Positions 11,376-23,100 of a stretch of 64,000 nt of DNA are shown one piece after another (the first letter of the stretch is position 1; each line of letters begins with the position of its first letter). Source of the DNA: Tenodera sinensis (taxonomy: Eukaryota; Arthropoda; Insecta; Mantodea; Mantidae); contig CM060972.1 of the NCBI GenBank assembly GCA_030765045.1, positions 61,355,773-61,419,772 of the forward strand, read 5' to 3'. The notes under the pieces were generated by a model, which had not been told where the DNA came from, did not search any database, and worked only from the letters and a program-made list of their open reading frames with translations. A program made the position numbers and the translations under genes.

Positions 11376-12216
11376 TTTTTACTTTCTCTACTGGTAAGTA
11401 GAAGGAAGTATTGTATTCCACCCAAAAATTCAATGTCAAGATTTCACCAAAAATATATGTTTTGAGAAACCCTGAATCCAAAACTAAAGCATTTTTAGAA
11501 AAAGGTCTGTGTGTCAGTCTGTGGACAGCATAACTGAAAAATGAAGTCAGTTAAAAACCAAAGTTGGTATTTAAGTTTAATGTCTTTCAAGGATGCGACA
11601 CAAAGATTTTGAAGAAAATAACCCCACAGTAAACAACTCTTTACATGGAAAATTTTTATTTTCTCGAAAGTGGTTCTAATGACCGATTAAAATGTCATAT
11701 GTTTGATACATTTTTTATGACAAATCAAATGTGTATCTTGAATTTTCTGGCTATAGCCTCTGTAATCGTATTTACTCTGGACAAGTTTTGCATAACTGGT
11801 AAACTGTTAAGAGATAGACCAAATCTTACTGTACAAAATATGTAGGTCTTGCTAAAATACACAATTTATGTCTAAATAAATTTTCTTGTAGGGTGAACCA
11901 TTTCGGAGATATTCCTTGTTATGTGTGAGAGTTTCGGAAAACTTAAAACTTTCGTGAAATGGAACATCGCTGTTCATTTTTTTATATATATTAAGTGTGC
12001 AAAAAGAATAGAATCTCAAAGCTTTAAAAGATTTAACTATCGCAAAAAGCCTACTGTATTGTAATATTCCCCTTGCATTACAAGGAAATAAACAATAAGA
12101 TAATTTGTACAAATGTTTATCTTAACTAACACGAAGAAGATGTAGGAATAAGAGTTTGTAAGAATGGTTAGTACAAGAGTAGAGAAAGTCATGTGAGTTC
12201 GACACATCAGATTTTT
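11376..12216 (+). mobile_element. Unclassified repeat family Y, copy 1
   Basis: Begins TTTTTACTTTCTCTACTGG, followed by AAGTATTGTATTCCACCC, and ends ...AGAGTAGAGAAAGTCATGTG...ACATCAGATTTTTT. The same order of blocks (CAGTCTGTGGACAGCATAAC, then GGTTCTAA.GA..GATTAAAATG, then TTCTGGCTATAGCC, then GTTAGTACAAGAGTAGAG) recurs at 43928-44975 and 59234-59909 and, inverted, at 25565-26366. It encodes no recognisable protein. Both ends share an AGTAGAGAAAGT word in inverted orientation. A non-autonomous DNA element is possible, but the class is undetermined. Confidence 0.8.
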
Positions 12217-12357
12217 TCAAAAACCACTTTTTTTTTCTCCCAAATTTTTATGTGACATCTGAATATTGTGTTTATATTCATTATTTAGCTTAAACTTCAG
12301 TAATAATAATAAAAAAACAAAAACCTGTAATTATCTCAAGTAGTTCAGGAGTTACCA

Positions 12358-12436
12358 TATTTTAAAAAATCTGATGTGCTGCACTCACAGGACTTTCTCT
12401 ACTCTTGTACAAACTATTTCTACAAATTCTTATTCT
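12358..12436 (-). repeat. Inverted partial copy of family Y right end
   Basis: AAAAAATCTGATGTGCTGCA followed by ACTTTCTCTACTCTTGTACA is the reverse complement of the right end of Y copy 1 (12157-12216). With the intervening 140 bp it makes a large imperfect inverted repeat. Confidence 0.8.
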
Positions 12437-13221
12437 TTTAAAAATGAAATATGGAATATTGGCCACGAATTTTAAATGGATCCAGAAAGTTTAATGCTGA
12501 CCTTTTTGGTTCTTATGAGAAGTAGCAATGCTCCAGGCAGTGTAAGGGGTCGCAATGCATTGATTCAGGTTGAGTCAATTGCAGTTCATGCGGGACTACG
12601 TCATATATTCAAAATTAATTATTAATTTAGTTTATTACACTTACATGAAATGTAGTTTCCTTTTCTGCTTCAAAGGGGAAACTCAAAGGCTGTAAAGTAT
12701 TTATGGAGGTTAGAAATTAATGCAATCAGAAGTCAAATATAATAAAAACAATTGTGGAACATAAATTATGAAATTACAGTTTAAGACATTGTACCACTGT
12801 TAAAATTATAAAAGGCATTAGAATCCTATACAAACAGCTTTTTGTGTTTGTCTTGAGACTTCTCTATTGGAAAAATATGTTATCAATATTTAATGTAATG
12901 AAAACTATTGCATAGAAGATGTGACTTTCTCCTAACACCATATCAATTAAGACATTGCTTCAGCGGCGTTTAAAAAATGGTGTATTTTGTAGACTAATTT
13001 ACTGTGGATACCAGCTGGTCTAAGATGAGAGACTTCTCAACTTATCAGGCAGTGGTCAGCAAATCTTTGGTCCATTATACATTAGATTTTCAATCTGTGT
13101 GTTATAAAATGCTTTATCTGCTAGTACCTTTTTGAGTTATTCTTTCTAATATCTATTGATATTAGAGACACATTGTTGTGTAACAAGCATTTATGAGGTT
13201 CATCTCCTGTTTTTGTTTCAG
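12437..13221 (+). other. Intron or upstream DNA ending in a splice acceptor
   Basis: No TE or coding region is seen. It ends with a pyrimidine-rich tract and AG at 13220-13221 (TTTTTGTTTCAG), an acceptor placing the start of the first coding exon of the forkhead gene at 13222. This implies an upstream non-coding exon. Confidence 0.55.
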
Positions 13222-14124
13222 GTGAGAGAGGAGAACGAAGATGGATCTCTATCTTAGCGCACAGGACACATTGTCGCTTCAGGAAATGTTGGATTGTGAT
13301 ATAAAGACAGAAATAGACAGTGTGTTAGGATGCACAGACTTGAGTCTGTCATTGAGTGAGTTACCACCATTAGATCTCGATGATGCACTTGCAGGACCTG
13401 GTGATATGACTATGTGGTTCACAGGCAGTGGTTGTCTGAACAGTGGCAACAGCAATTCTTCAAACTCTAATTTCAATCTTGACTTTGTGGGAGGTGATGC
13501 TGCAGCAATGATGGTGAATCCTAGCAGTGTTGTGCCAATGACATTAGTAACAGTTCAGTCTTCAACAGCACTGACGGACGTATCAAGCTCTAGCACCAAC
13601 TTAGCTACTACAGTTTCCAAGTCTTCTCTGTCCCCTGTTGAAGAAAGAGAGACAACCTTCCCCACATCAACTGTCAGTACCAGTAAGGAAGTCACAAGAA
13701 CTGCAGCCACATCTACTAGCTTCACTTCTACCAATTCCCTTTTGCGCAAACCTCCAACGTCTGCCACAATCCGAATAGCAACAAGTTCAAGTCATTCCTC
13801 GAGTAATGTTGGACTTCCCTCCACAATAATAAAAACCGTCCCAGTTATAAGCACAAGTACAAAAATAGCTCAGTCACATCAGCAGAAACAGTTAACGCAA
13901 ATTCAAGTTAGTAATCTAAGGACAGTGCCCATTTCCCATTTACAGAATAAAAGACAATCACAACTAAACAATAATAATAGTAAGCATTTTAGTGCAACAG
14001 ATATGGACTTTGATGAAAGGTCATTCCCAAAACCTGCATATTCCTACTCATGCCTCATAGCCATGGCATTAAAAAATAGCAAAACTGGAAGTTTGCCTGT
14101 ATCAGAAATCTACAACTTCATGTG
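13222..14124 (+). CDS. jumu: forkhead gene, first coding exon
   Basis: Acceptor at 13220-13221, 19 nt of 5' UTR, ATG at 13241 (MDLYLSAQDTLSLQEML). The donor is G|GTGAGT after 14124, leaving phase 2 (two bases TG of a Cys codon). It encodes the disordered Ser/Thr-rich N-terminal region and the first third of the forkhead domain. The apparent stop at 14126 is read-through into the intron. Confidence 0.9.
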
Positions 14125-17100
14125 GTGAGTAAACTTGTGTTGTTAATTAGGTACTGAGAAATGAGCTGGGTTAATTCATTATTCAAGGTATTCCATTATC
14201 TGAAATGCTCTGGACGTAGAAGAAATGTGAAAGCAACTGAGCTAATCTGAATCACATGTTTAAGTTTGTGTTTTGTATTTGTTCACAGTGAACATTTTCC
14301 CTATTTTAAAACAGCTCCAAATGGTTGGAAGAACTCTGTACGACATAACCTTAGTTTGAATAAGTGTTTTGAGAAAATTGATAAGCCTGCTGGTAATGGA
14401 AGTCAACGCAAAGGCTGTTTATGGGCTATGAATCCTGCTAAGATTGCAAAAATGGATGAGGAGGTTCAGAAATGGTCAAAGAAGGATCCTATGGCTATCA
14501 GAAAGGCCATGATATGTCCAGGTGTGTGTTACAAGGTGATACAATGCTGTGGGTAAATCATTTTTTTATTTTTCCAAACTCATAATGAAAGTTCATTTGC
14601 TTTGTTGCAGAAAATCTGGAAATGTTGGAAAGAGGAGAAATGAAACGAGAGTTTTCTGGCTTATCAAGCTTCAGTGGTGGTTGTAGTACTAGTCTTTCTG
14701 AGGGAGAAGAAAGTGATGAGGATCTAGGTGGTAGTGCTCCAGCAACTCCAGTCAGCCCAGCCTCTCAACAGAATGTCCCAGAATTCATAGACATCAATGA
14801 ATTAAATGGACATGAATCCCTTGACGAATCAAGTTTAACAGGATTTGATATAGAGGTATATACATGACACATTTGTTGCGAGTGTGCTTGTGTATTTGCC
14901 ATTTTGCTATTTTGACCCATACTTTTATGATTAGGTTGCTGAAGGAATTTATGAAGAACTAGATGCTGATGATGATAAGCTAAACCTTGGTATCACTCTA
15001 ACATCAGCTGCCCCAAATGACTTTATCACTACATCTTCAATGCGCATTAAAGAAGAAGAGGAGGAGGAAGAAGAAGAAGAATATGTTGAGGTACATGTTA
15101 AACTTTGTTTTATAATTTATTTTAACTTGTCACTTGCTGATTTAAAAGTACATATACTCTGTACATCAAGAGATTAGAGGAGACGTAAACAAAGCCATGT
15201 GCATTTTGACCACAGCGTGCCCTCTTGACGCTTTTGCCGTATAAATAGTCCCTTGAAGAAATACCGTTGCTAAGGTCTCAAATCTCACTTAATGTTTGCT
15301 AAAGCACAAACTAAGTGTACTAAGCATAGTTAAAATGCAAGATTACGCAGTTAAGTGAATCTGTAACCAACCTAGTTCATCCTGTGCATGCATTATTCAG
15401 TATGAAAGTAACATGGCGGAACAAGTGAGTGTGTGAAACATAAGCACGGCAAACCGTGGTGAAAAGACAGTAATATTGAACATGTTTAACAGGTTCTGCA
15501 AGAAATATCCCGAACTTGCTATCGAAGATTTGATGAAATTAACACCCGAGTTTACCAGTGTGTCATTTGCAAGTATTTACAGCACACACAAAGAAAAATC
15601 AACAGTTGGTGAAGTCAGAACTCCCGGCAAAAACCAACCGCGTGCCATGCAAATATTGGATGTAGTTTGCGACAAATTTGTGAGATCTACAATCCGTCGA
15701 AAAGTTCACCAGTTCTTTGTTAACAATGAACCCCCACCTTAAACAAAGTGCTGTTGGCAGTTAACAAGATCCCGATCTTCCAGATTTAAAATGAGCTTCC
15801 CTCCACAAGCTGCTTCTGGAGATCGGTTTCAAGTTTGTGAGCAGGAAATGAAAATGTGTTATTGTGAATAGAGATGACGTAAGTGGCAGTTAATTTCCAT
15901 GTGCTACATGTTATTTGGATCAAGTAAATATATCCTTTTAGTAGTGTAAAATGCATATTATACCTACGCATAGCGTAACTGTTTTGCATCATTGTGAATG
16001 CACGTGACTGCCGAGTGATACAAACCGGTGCTTTGTTTAAATCTCTTCTAATCTCTTGATGTACAGAGTATAAATGCTGAAATATTCATAACTCACACCA
16101 GTATGCCTACATTGACTGACAACATTATAAATGAGTAATGTACTGGCATAAAGCATTCATATGTGTAACTCAATTCCTGGTTCTAAAGACTTACTGTGGC
16201 AAGTTGGAAATGGAAAGGGGCATAGAAAATGAAACAACCTGAATCACAATAACCTGGGAATGGGAAAGGTGTATAGGTAACACAGAAAGTCGATTTTCAT
16301 ACTAGGATCTCATTTGTAACTCAAATATTTCCTTGGCTTGCAATCCACCCGTCATAATCTAGGTTAGCAAACGCATCACATGCAAAATGAATAATTTCTA
16401 AAAGCAGCTCCCAAGGCAGTGCTGTATGAATGTGTGCAGTAGTTGTAGGCTAGTTCGCTGTTTCTTCTTTGGATAATACTAATGATACAAAACAATATAG
16501 ATGCATATTGCTTATCTTTCATTATAAAACGTGTTAGAAATTACGTCCCTCTGAATCTGTATAAACCTTATACTGTTGAGTATACCTTTGAAGAATTGGA
16601 AAATTTCTGCAAATGAAAGAATATGGTGGTTACTGCCTTCTAATTTGTCAAGCCCATAGGGATTTGTTGCATCAACTTAACCTTCAAGCATTTCTTACAG
16701 AATCTAAAGCATGTCTCAACTTTAGAAGACAGTGTACATTAAATGGGGCTTAATGTTGCAACATGTATACTGTATGTATGCCTCCAGGTTTGTCGCTCAG
16801 CTGCGACAATTTGTTGTTGTCACGAGTGAAAACCTGCAGACAGCGTGCTATTTTTATTCCCCCTCCCTCTAATGTTTTACACCTTGCTTCAAAAGCAACT
16901 TATCCTTTCTTTCCCAGGACAATAAATAATATGTGAAGTAGCATCTATATTAACCCTTTGCTGCGCATACAGTATTAGCTAGTTCTCCCAGTAGGCTTGT
17001 GTCCCTTTAAATTCTGAACTGCTACTGCAGATATTAAACCAAAAGTAATCTATATACATGCGTAATTACAATACCCTTTACTGGCTGAAATAATGTGTTT

Positions 17101-20100
17101 AATTAATAACTTATTTGAAATTGGTTTGCAGTAAATAAGATATGTTTTATTTCAACTGTTTATAACAGGAAAAATCAACCCCATTGAAGGGAAACATATG
17201 CACACCTTTGTAACACATTTGTAATATTCCACAATATTAAAGGAATTAAATTTTGCTATACTCTGTTCATCTAGAGATTAGAGGAGACGTAAACAAAGCC
17301 ACATGCGTTTTGACCTCAGCGTGCCCTCTTGCCGTTTTCGCCATGTAAATAGTCCCTTGAAGAAATACTGTTACTAAGGTCTCAAACCTCATTTAATGTT
17401 TGCCAAACCACAAACTAAGTGTACTAAAGCATAGTTAAAGCGTAAGAATATGCAGTTAAGTGAATCTGTAACCAGCCTATTTCATTCTGCGCGCACATTA
17501 CTCAGTATGAAAGTAACATGGCGGAACAAGTGAGTGTTGTGAAACATAAGCGCGGCAAACCGTTGCGAAGTGGTGAAAAGACAACAATATTGAACTGGCT
17601 TGAGAATTTAATGCCATTCTGGCAGTTTGTCACAATAGCTCAGTGGTAGAGCGTCCGCCCGGCAAGCGGAAGGTCTGTGGTTCAAATCCCAGTTGTGGCA
17701 TTGAATTTTTAAGTTCCGGTTCTACCTCTTAAACTTTGCCCACACACGGCTTGTGTGTTTAAAAACACCAACAGTAAGTTTGTTGGCATAAATAAATAAT
17801 AATATTGAACATGTTTAACAAATTTTGCAAGAAATATCCCGAACTTGCTATCGAAGACGTGATGAAATTACATCCGAGTTTACCAGTGTGTCATTTGCAA
17901 GTATGCACAGCACATGCAAATGATTGGATTGGATTTGGTTTAAGGGCGCTCAACTTCTAGGTCATCAGCGCCCAGCACATGCAAAGAAAAGTCCGTTGGT
18001 GAAGATCTCAGCAAAAAGCGACCACATGCCAAATAAATGGTGGATGTAGTTTGCGACAAATTTGTGAGATCTGCAATCCGTCGAAAAGTTCACCAGTTCT
18101 TTGTTAACAATGAACCCCCACCTTAAACAAAGTGTTAGTTTTGAATTTCCACACACACACCCTTGCTTGATGATAACTGAGGAGACACCCAATTCCTCAC
18201 AAGGCTATGTCACACTGTTTGCATTTCTACTGTGATTTTATGCCATAGCCTGGTTGTGTTTTCCTTTTCTTCACAATGCACTGTACACGCGATTTCCCTG
18301 GAATTTTTACGAGGGTGTGAAGAGAACTGGGTGTAGGGATGGCAGAAGGTAGGCTACGCTGAAATCGTACTTGCTTTTGGGGCACGAAGTTTCCAATTAG
18401 CCGTAACACTAAATTCTGCCTGTAGTGAAGAAGTCTGTTACCATGAGCTGTAGAAGTAGGTCGGTTTGAAATGTATACTATAAAACTATTAACAATGGCA
18501 ACATTGATTATGAAATGGAACAGTCTTTCCACCATTTTTTTAAGGCCGCCAACACTGTAACGCTCCCACCTTTGGTCCGTGAGATCAATCCCTGCCATAT
18601 TACGTGTGTAATTTATTACTGCATTAGGACAAGGTATTTTTATTTGTTCTCTTCCCCTGCCACTCTTCCTTTCTACCTCTCCATCTGTTCTAGGATTGGA
18701 ATTGGTTTATAATAAGAGAACGTCCCTGTTATCATGCCAAAGTACTGCAGTTACACCTTCATGTTGCAGTTTGCAAGATTCACCCCTTTTCAGTTTCAAC
18801 TGTTTTGGCCAGTGTTTCCTTCCGGCACAAGTTATACCACACACATGTCTTCTTCTCTAAAAGTAATTTCATTAACCGTGCGGAAGTAAAAAAAATTATC
18901 AAAGTAAACGTGGTGCCAAATCCCGTTTATTTCATACACATGTCTAAAACCACCTGTTCTCCAAGTAGATCACTGTTTCTCACCTCTTTTATTCCTAAAT
19001 AGATTTTACAGGTCAGCAAATAGCTACTTTTACTGTCTGCAATACCCTATGCCTTTATCTCCCCTACTTTGTAGGTTTAGCGGGCATGTATTGTTTAAAA
19101 CAAAAGCCCCCTTTGAAACTGATCATAACTTCATCAACAGAGAGATCGTGATTTGGTTTGTAGACATTTGTAAACTTTTTGATTAGGTCTAAAGCAGGAC
19201 ATGCCCTATACAGATAATCACAAGAATCTACCCCTAATTGTGCTTTTGCAGATTCATCATTCAGGTGAAGATATTGTGATATCTTTTTAAAGTGGAGCAA
19301 GGTCATTGCTTGTCTTACAATTGGACAAAAGCAAAAATCCCCCAAAAAGTAATCCCTAATTTCAAGTAAATCCACCATTCCCATATATATCAAAACACCT
19401 AAATAGGCCTGTATCTCCCTTGAATTTGTTTCTTCCCTTTTTGGATCTGCCTTTTTAGCTTGAATCTGAGCTGCATACCTATTGGTTTCCTCTGCAATTT
19501 TGCCACAAAAGCTAGAATCTATCTGGACTTCCTGGAGGAATAGAATGATTTACACCTGCAGGGGATGAGAATGCTTCTGACTCATTGAAAGTCAAATTGG
19601 AGGTGCACTGTGCAGGTACTAATTTAGTTTTAGTTTGCTTTGCATTAATTTTAGTCACTTTGTTTCCTATCACTGTCTTCCTCTACCTCGTCAAACCAAA
19701 ATTCGTCTGAGCTATTTTCGTGATCTAATTCCTTATACACTGCTGCAAGTACTTCCTCATCTGTTACCAAAACCTTACTACAGCGCTTTCTAGCCTGTGA
19801 TGTACTCCGTGGTGCTGAATGAGCTATAAACACGTCGGGAAACTGCTTACTTACACAACTGCACTCAGCTCTAAGAAGTGTTATTTATAGCTTGGTATTA
19901 GTTTCTTTCACGTTGTAATTGCTGTAACAGTGCAATAGGAGAATGTTTACATTGACACAGTTCCTAAAAGCTGTGGACAGCTAAGCAGGACCCATATGTA
20001 ACTATGAACAAGGTTCCTTCATTCTACTACACTGTGCGCAGCAGGCATTTGTCGTTTCACTATGCTTTACTGCACTATGCGCCGCAAAAGGTTAACGAAT

Positions 20101-23100
20101 CAAAGAAAGCAATTAGGATCATACTTTATATAAGTATACCTAAAACCACACAATGTAATATCTTAGCAACACGGCACTGCTTGCAGTTCAACTGCATTGT
20201 AGACAATAATTTTGAACTACTGGTTTTACTCTGTTTACATTGCTAAAAAGCGGTTACTATTCTGCTATTGCTCTATGAGTGAAAAATATTGTAGAGCAAG
20301 AGGATTAATGACTTCATTGTCAGAAATCCAGCATTAGCTAACAACAACAACATTGCGATTGCATATTCAAGGACAAAGACATTCTCCAGACTCAACTAAA
20401 GTACTAATTCAATGTCATCTTGTGGATTATACACATCCAAATCATGAAATATGTGTACTGTTATTAAAGGCTATTATAATACATTTAATTTTCATCAGCA
20501 TTTCATATATCCTCTTGGTATTTTTAATATTTCTAAATATGATTTTACAGACATATAAAAATATATTATCAAACAAATATGGAGAAATAAAATGAGAAAA
20601 GGCTTAAATAAATTATGCTGATTGCCTTTAAGCTTCGTCGTTAGTGGCACAATTCTTTGCATTTCATTTTCCATTAACCTTGATGAACCAGGTTCTGTTG
20701 AATCAAGATCAAATGCTGGTAGTTTTTAAGGGGCAGTTCTTGATGACGGTGACTACGATAAATTAATTAGAAAATCATCTATGTCTTCTTGGATCTCGTT
20801 GACTATCCGCATATCACTTTCAACCTTTTTAATTTTGCTCACATTGTTCGCCTGATTTTGTTCCGTAATATGTTTGTATGTCTCTGAGATTGTCTCATTT
20901 CGGTTGTCTAAATGAGGCATTGTTCATTTTTATGTGGTTTTTCACTTGTGACCATACCATTTTGATGGGATTCAGTTCTTGGTGCTATGGAAACAAATGA
21001 GAGTAAGCCAACCAATCATATTATTTTTCCTCCATGAAATAACAGGCAAAATTGCATTGTCTATTACTATAATGGATCCTCAGGCTATTTGAGAGCAATT
21101 GTTCAGTGAACACTTTCCATATATTTCATTTGGCATTTCATTATGTGCATCGGATCTTGCTCTGTGGCCCCGGAATGGCCTTAGTCCTTCAGTTGCTGCT
21201 AGAAAGGCACTTTTAAGCTTGGTATCCCTCCATGCCTTTGTCACTGTATGGCCTAATTTACAAATGACTCATCTGTATAAACAATTGATTTCCTCTGGGC
21301 CCTGAATCTTTTATGTTTTAGATATCTATTGTGCCATCTGAATATATTGTCTCTTTCTAATAATATGCACTTGTTACCCTTTCTTTTATATTCAAACCCC
21401 AAATCATGTAAGAATCAACTCAGAGTGGCCCTTGAGAAATTTGATAGGGTATCGTCACTGTTGAACTGTGACAAAATTATATTCAACATGGGTGGAATAT
21501 TCAAACAGCAAAAAATGAACAATTCAACACATTTCACTTTGCACTATTTCATCTTACTGTATTAATCCAGCCATTTTTTGTTTTTCCACCCTTTTTGCTT
21601 TCTTTTTTGATGGCATTCCTTGCACCCTTTTAATCTTTACACACTACTGCTTCTGAACACCCAATGGCTATGGCTGTTTTTGAAAAATAATCTTACTCAT
21701 TCATAATTATTGGGAATCCCTTAGGTTTTAATTTATCAATATATCATCTTCCTCGCTTCCCCCTCCATAACTACAAATATTTGTGGAAAATATTTAATAA
21801 ATAACATAACACTTCACAGGTTCTACTTAGTATGAACACACACACTTCCTTAGGAGCTGATGTTATGGTTTACTGCTCCTCCCCTGACTGTCTTCTTTGT
21901 CACACCTGGCACCTTTTAACCAAATAGGTAAATACATTTTGCTTACCTTACAAAAGCAAGAAGTTGCAGGCTACCGCTTTATTTTAAAAACTGTCTAACC
22001 CTCAACATTTGTTCTTGCTTCCTTGATGTAAATTCAGTAATAAAAAGTTTCCCACTGTTTTGCAGTGCACAAATATAAACTTTTCAGACAACATTTAATT
22101 TAAAAAAATTGTAACACTTAACCGAGTGAGTATTGAGAATTTGAAGTAGGTAGATAACACTATAGTTTATTCTAGCTAAGAAAAGAATATAGTTTATTAG
22201 TGGGTGATGAGCATAGAAACAGAGGACTTTTACTAAAAAACATTTTTCCGTAGAAATTTTGATCTACAGAAATTTATTATAGCTGGACATAATCTGATAG
22301 AGAAATAAATTCTGCGTAAGATGTGTGTCCAAAGCTGAAAATTATAACTGAATATTTACACCATGCTATTAGGAACCTGGTAACAGTGCGAGAGAAGAGA
22401 AGGATGAAGCTAATGGCAACTTGTATGCGCTAGATAGACATATATCCCATTTAACTCCATACTGTCTTCTAAGGTTGAGACAGGCTATAGAAATGGAGAG
22501 TGAATAGGCCAATCAATTATTTAGATTAATATTATAAAGAGCAAATCTGTGTGTGTATGTATATAGATATAGATAATTTCAAACGCTATAGAACTAATTT
22601 GATGATTCTTTCATTATTGAAAAGCCCAAGTCTTTTGACAAGACACGAGATTGACTATAAGGTGCCATCTAATTTAGTTTCATAAATCATGAAAATATTG
22701 TCATCTTGGCCACAAGGCTAATTACCTGCCACTGAAGGGACTGGCACATACCGCCTGGTTACCTTGCCTCAATTGGTGTTAGTGGCCAGTCCTTTTGACT
22801 GAATAATAACCGGGCAAGTAATAGCCAATGTGGAGTACAAGGTCTGTTCAAATAATTCCCGAACTTTGTCCATAAAATTTTTCTACACTTACCTTTTACT
22901 TATTATGCAGGGTCTCCTTCAAAAGACTCTCCTCCACAATTGATACACGCTCCCAGTGCCATTTCCACTTCTGGAAGCAGTCTTGGTACACCTCTTTCTG
23001 GATCGCTCGAAGCACCATCTGCAAATTTTCTTTTATCTCATCGTTGCAAATCTTCGTTTTTTCAACGGGTTTTCAACTTTGGGAACACAAAAGACTGCAT

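Larger units (their letters stand above)
17261..18137 (+). mobile_element. Family X copy 2 inside piggyBac, 3'-truncated
   Basis: Starts after TA at 17259-17260 with CTCTGTTCATCTAGAGATTA and follows copy 1 (15157-16068) to the end of the small ORF (...AATGAACCCCCACCTTAAAC), where similarity stops near 18137. The right TIR is missing. It carries two later insertions, at 17596-17800 and 17921-17972. Confidence 0.85.
16954..20091 (-). mobile_element. piggyBac-like element with TTAA target sites
   Basis: TTAA at 16950-16953 is followed by CCCTTTGCTGCGCATACAGT. On the right, the complement of that TIR (TGCGCCGCAAAAGG) is followed by TTAA at 20092-20095. Minus-strand pieces of a piggyBac transposase occur in order. 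N-terminal: 19651-19833 (acidic, SSDEFWFDEVEEDSD). Central DDE domain: 19064-19393 (MVDLLEIRDYFLGD, HFKKISQYLHLNDE, DLSVDEVMISFKG, KQYMPAKPTK). C-terminal: 18227-18598 (GIDLTDQRWERYSVG, LFHFIINVAIVNSFIVY). Frames are interrupted, so it is dead. Family X copy 2 has inserted downstream of the transposase. Confidence 0.88.

Noticed and set aside
13279..13767. Minus-strand ORFs opposite the first forkhead exon
   Set aside because: Shadows of the coding exon with no family resemblance.
17626..17700. tRNA gene with a near-complete cloverleaf
   Set aside because: It lies inside a SINE with a target duplication, shares tails with other copies, and has C at anticodon-loop position 33. It is treated as the SINE head.
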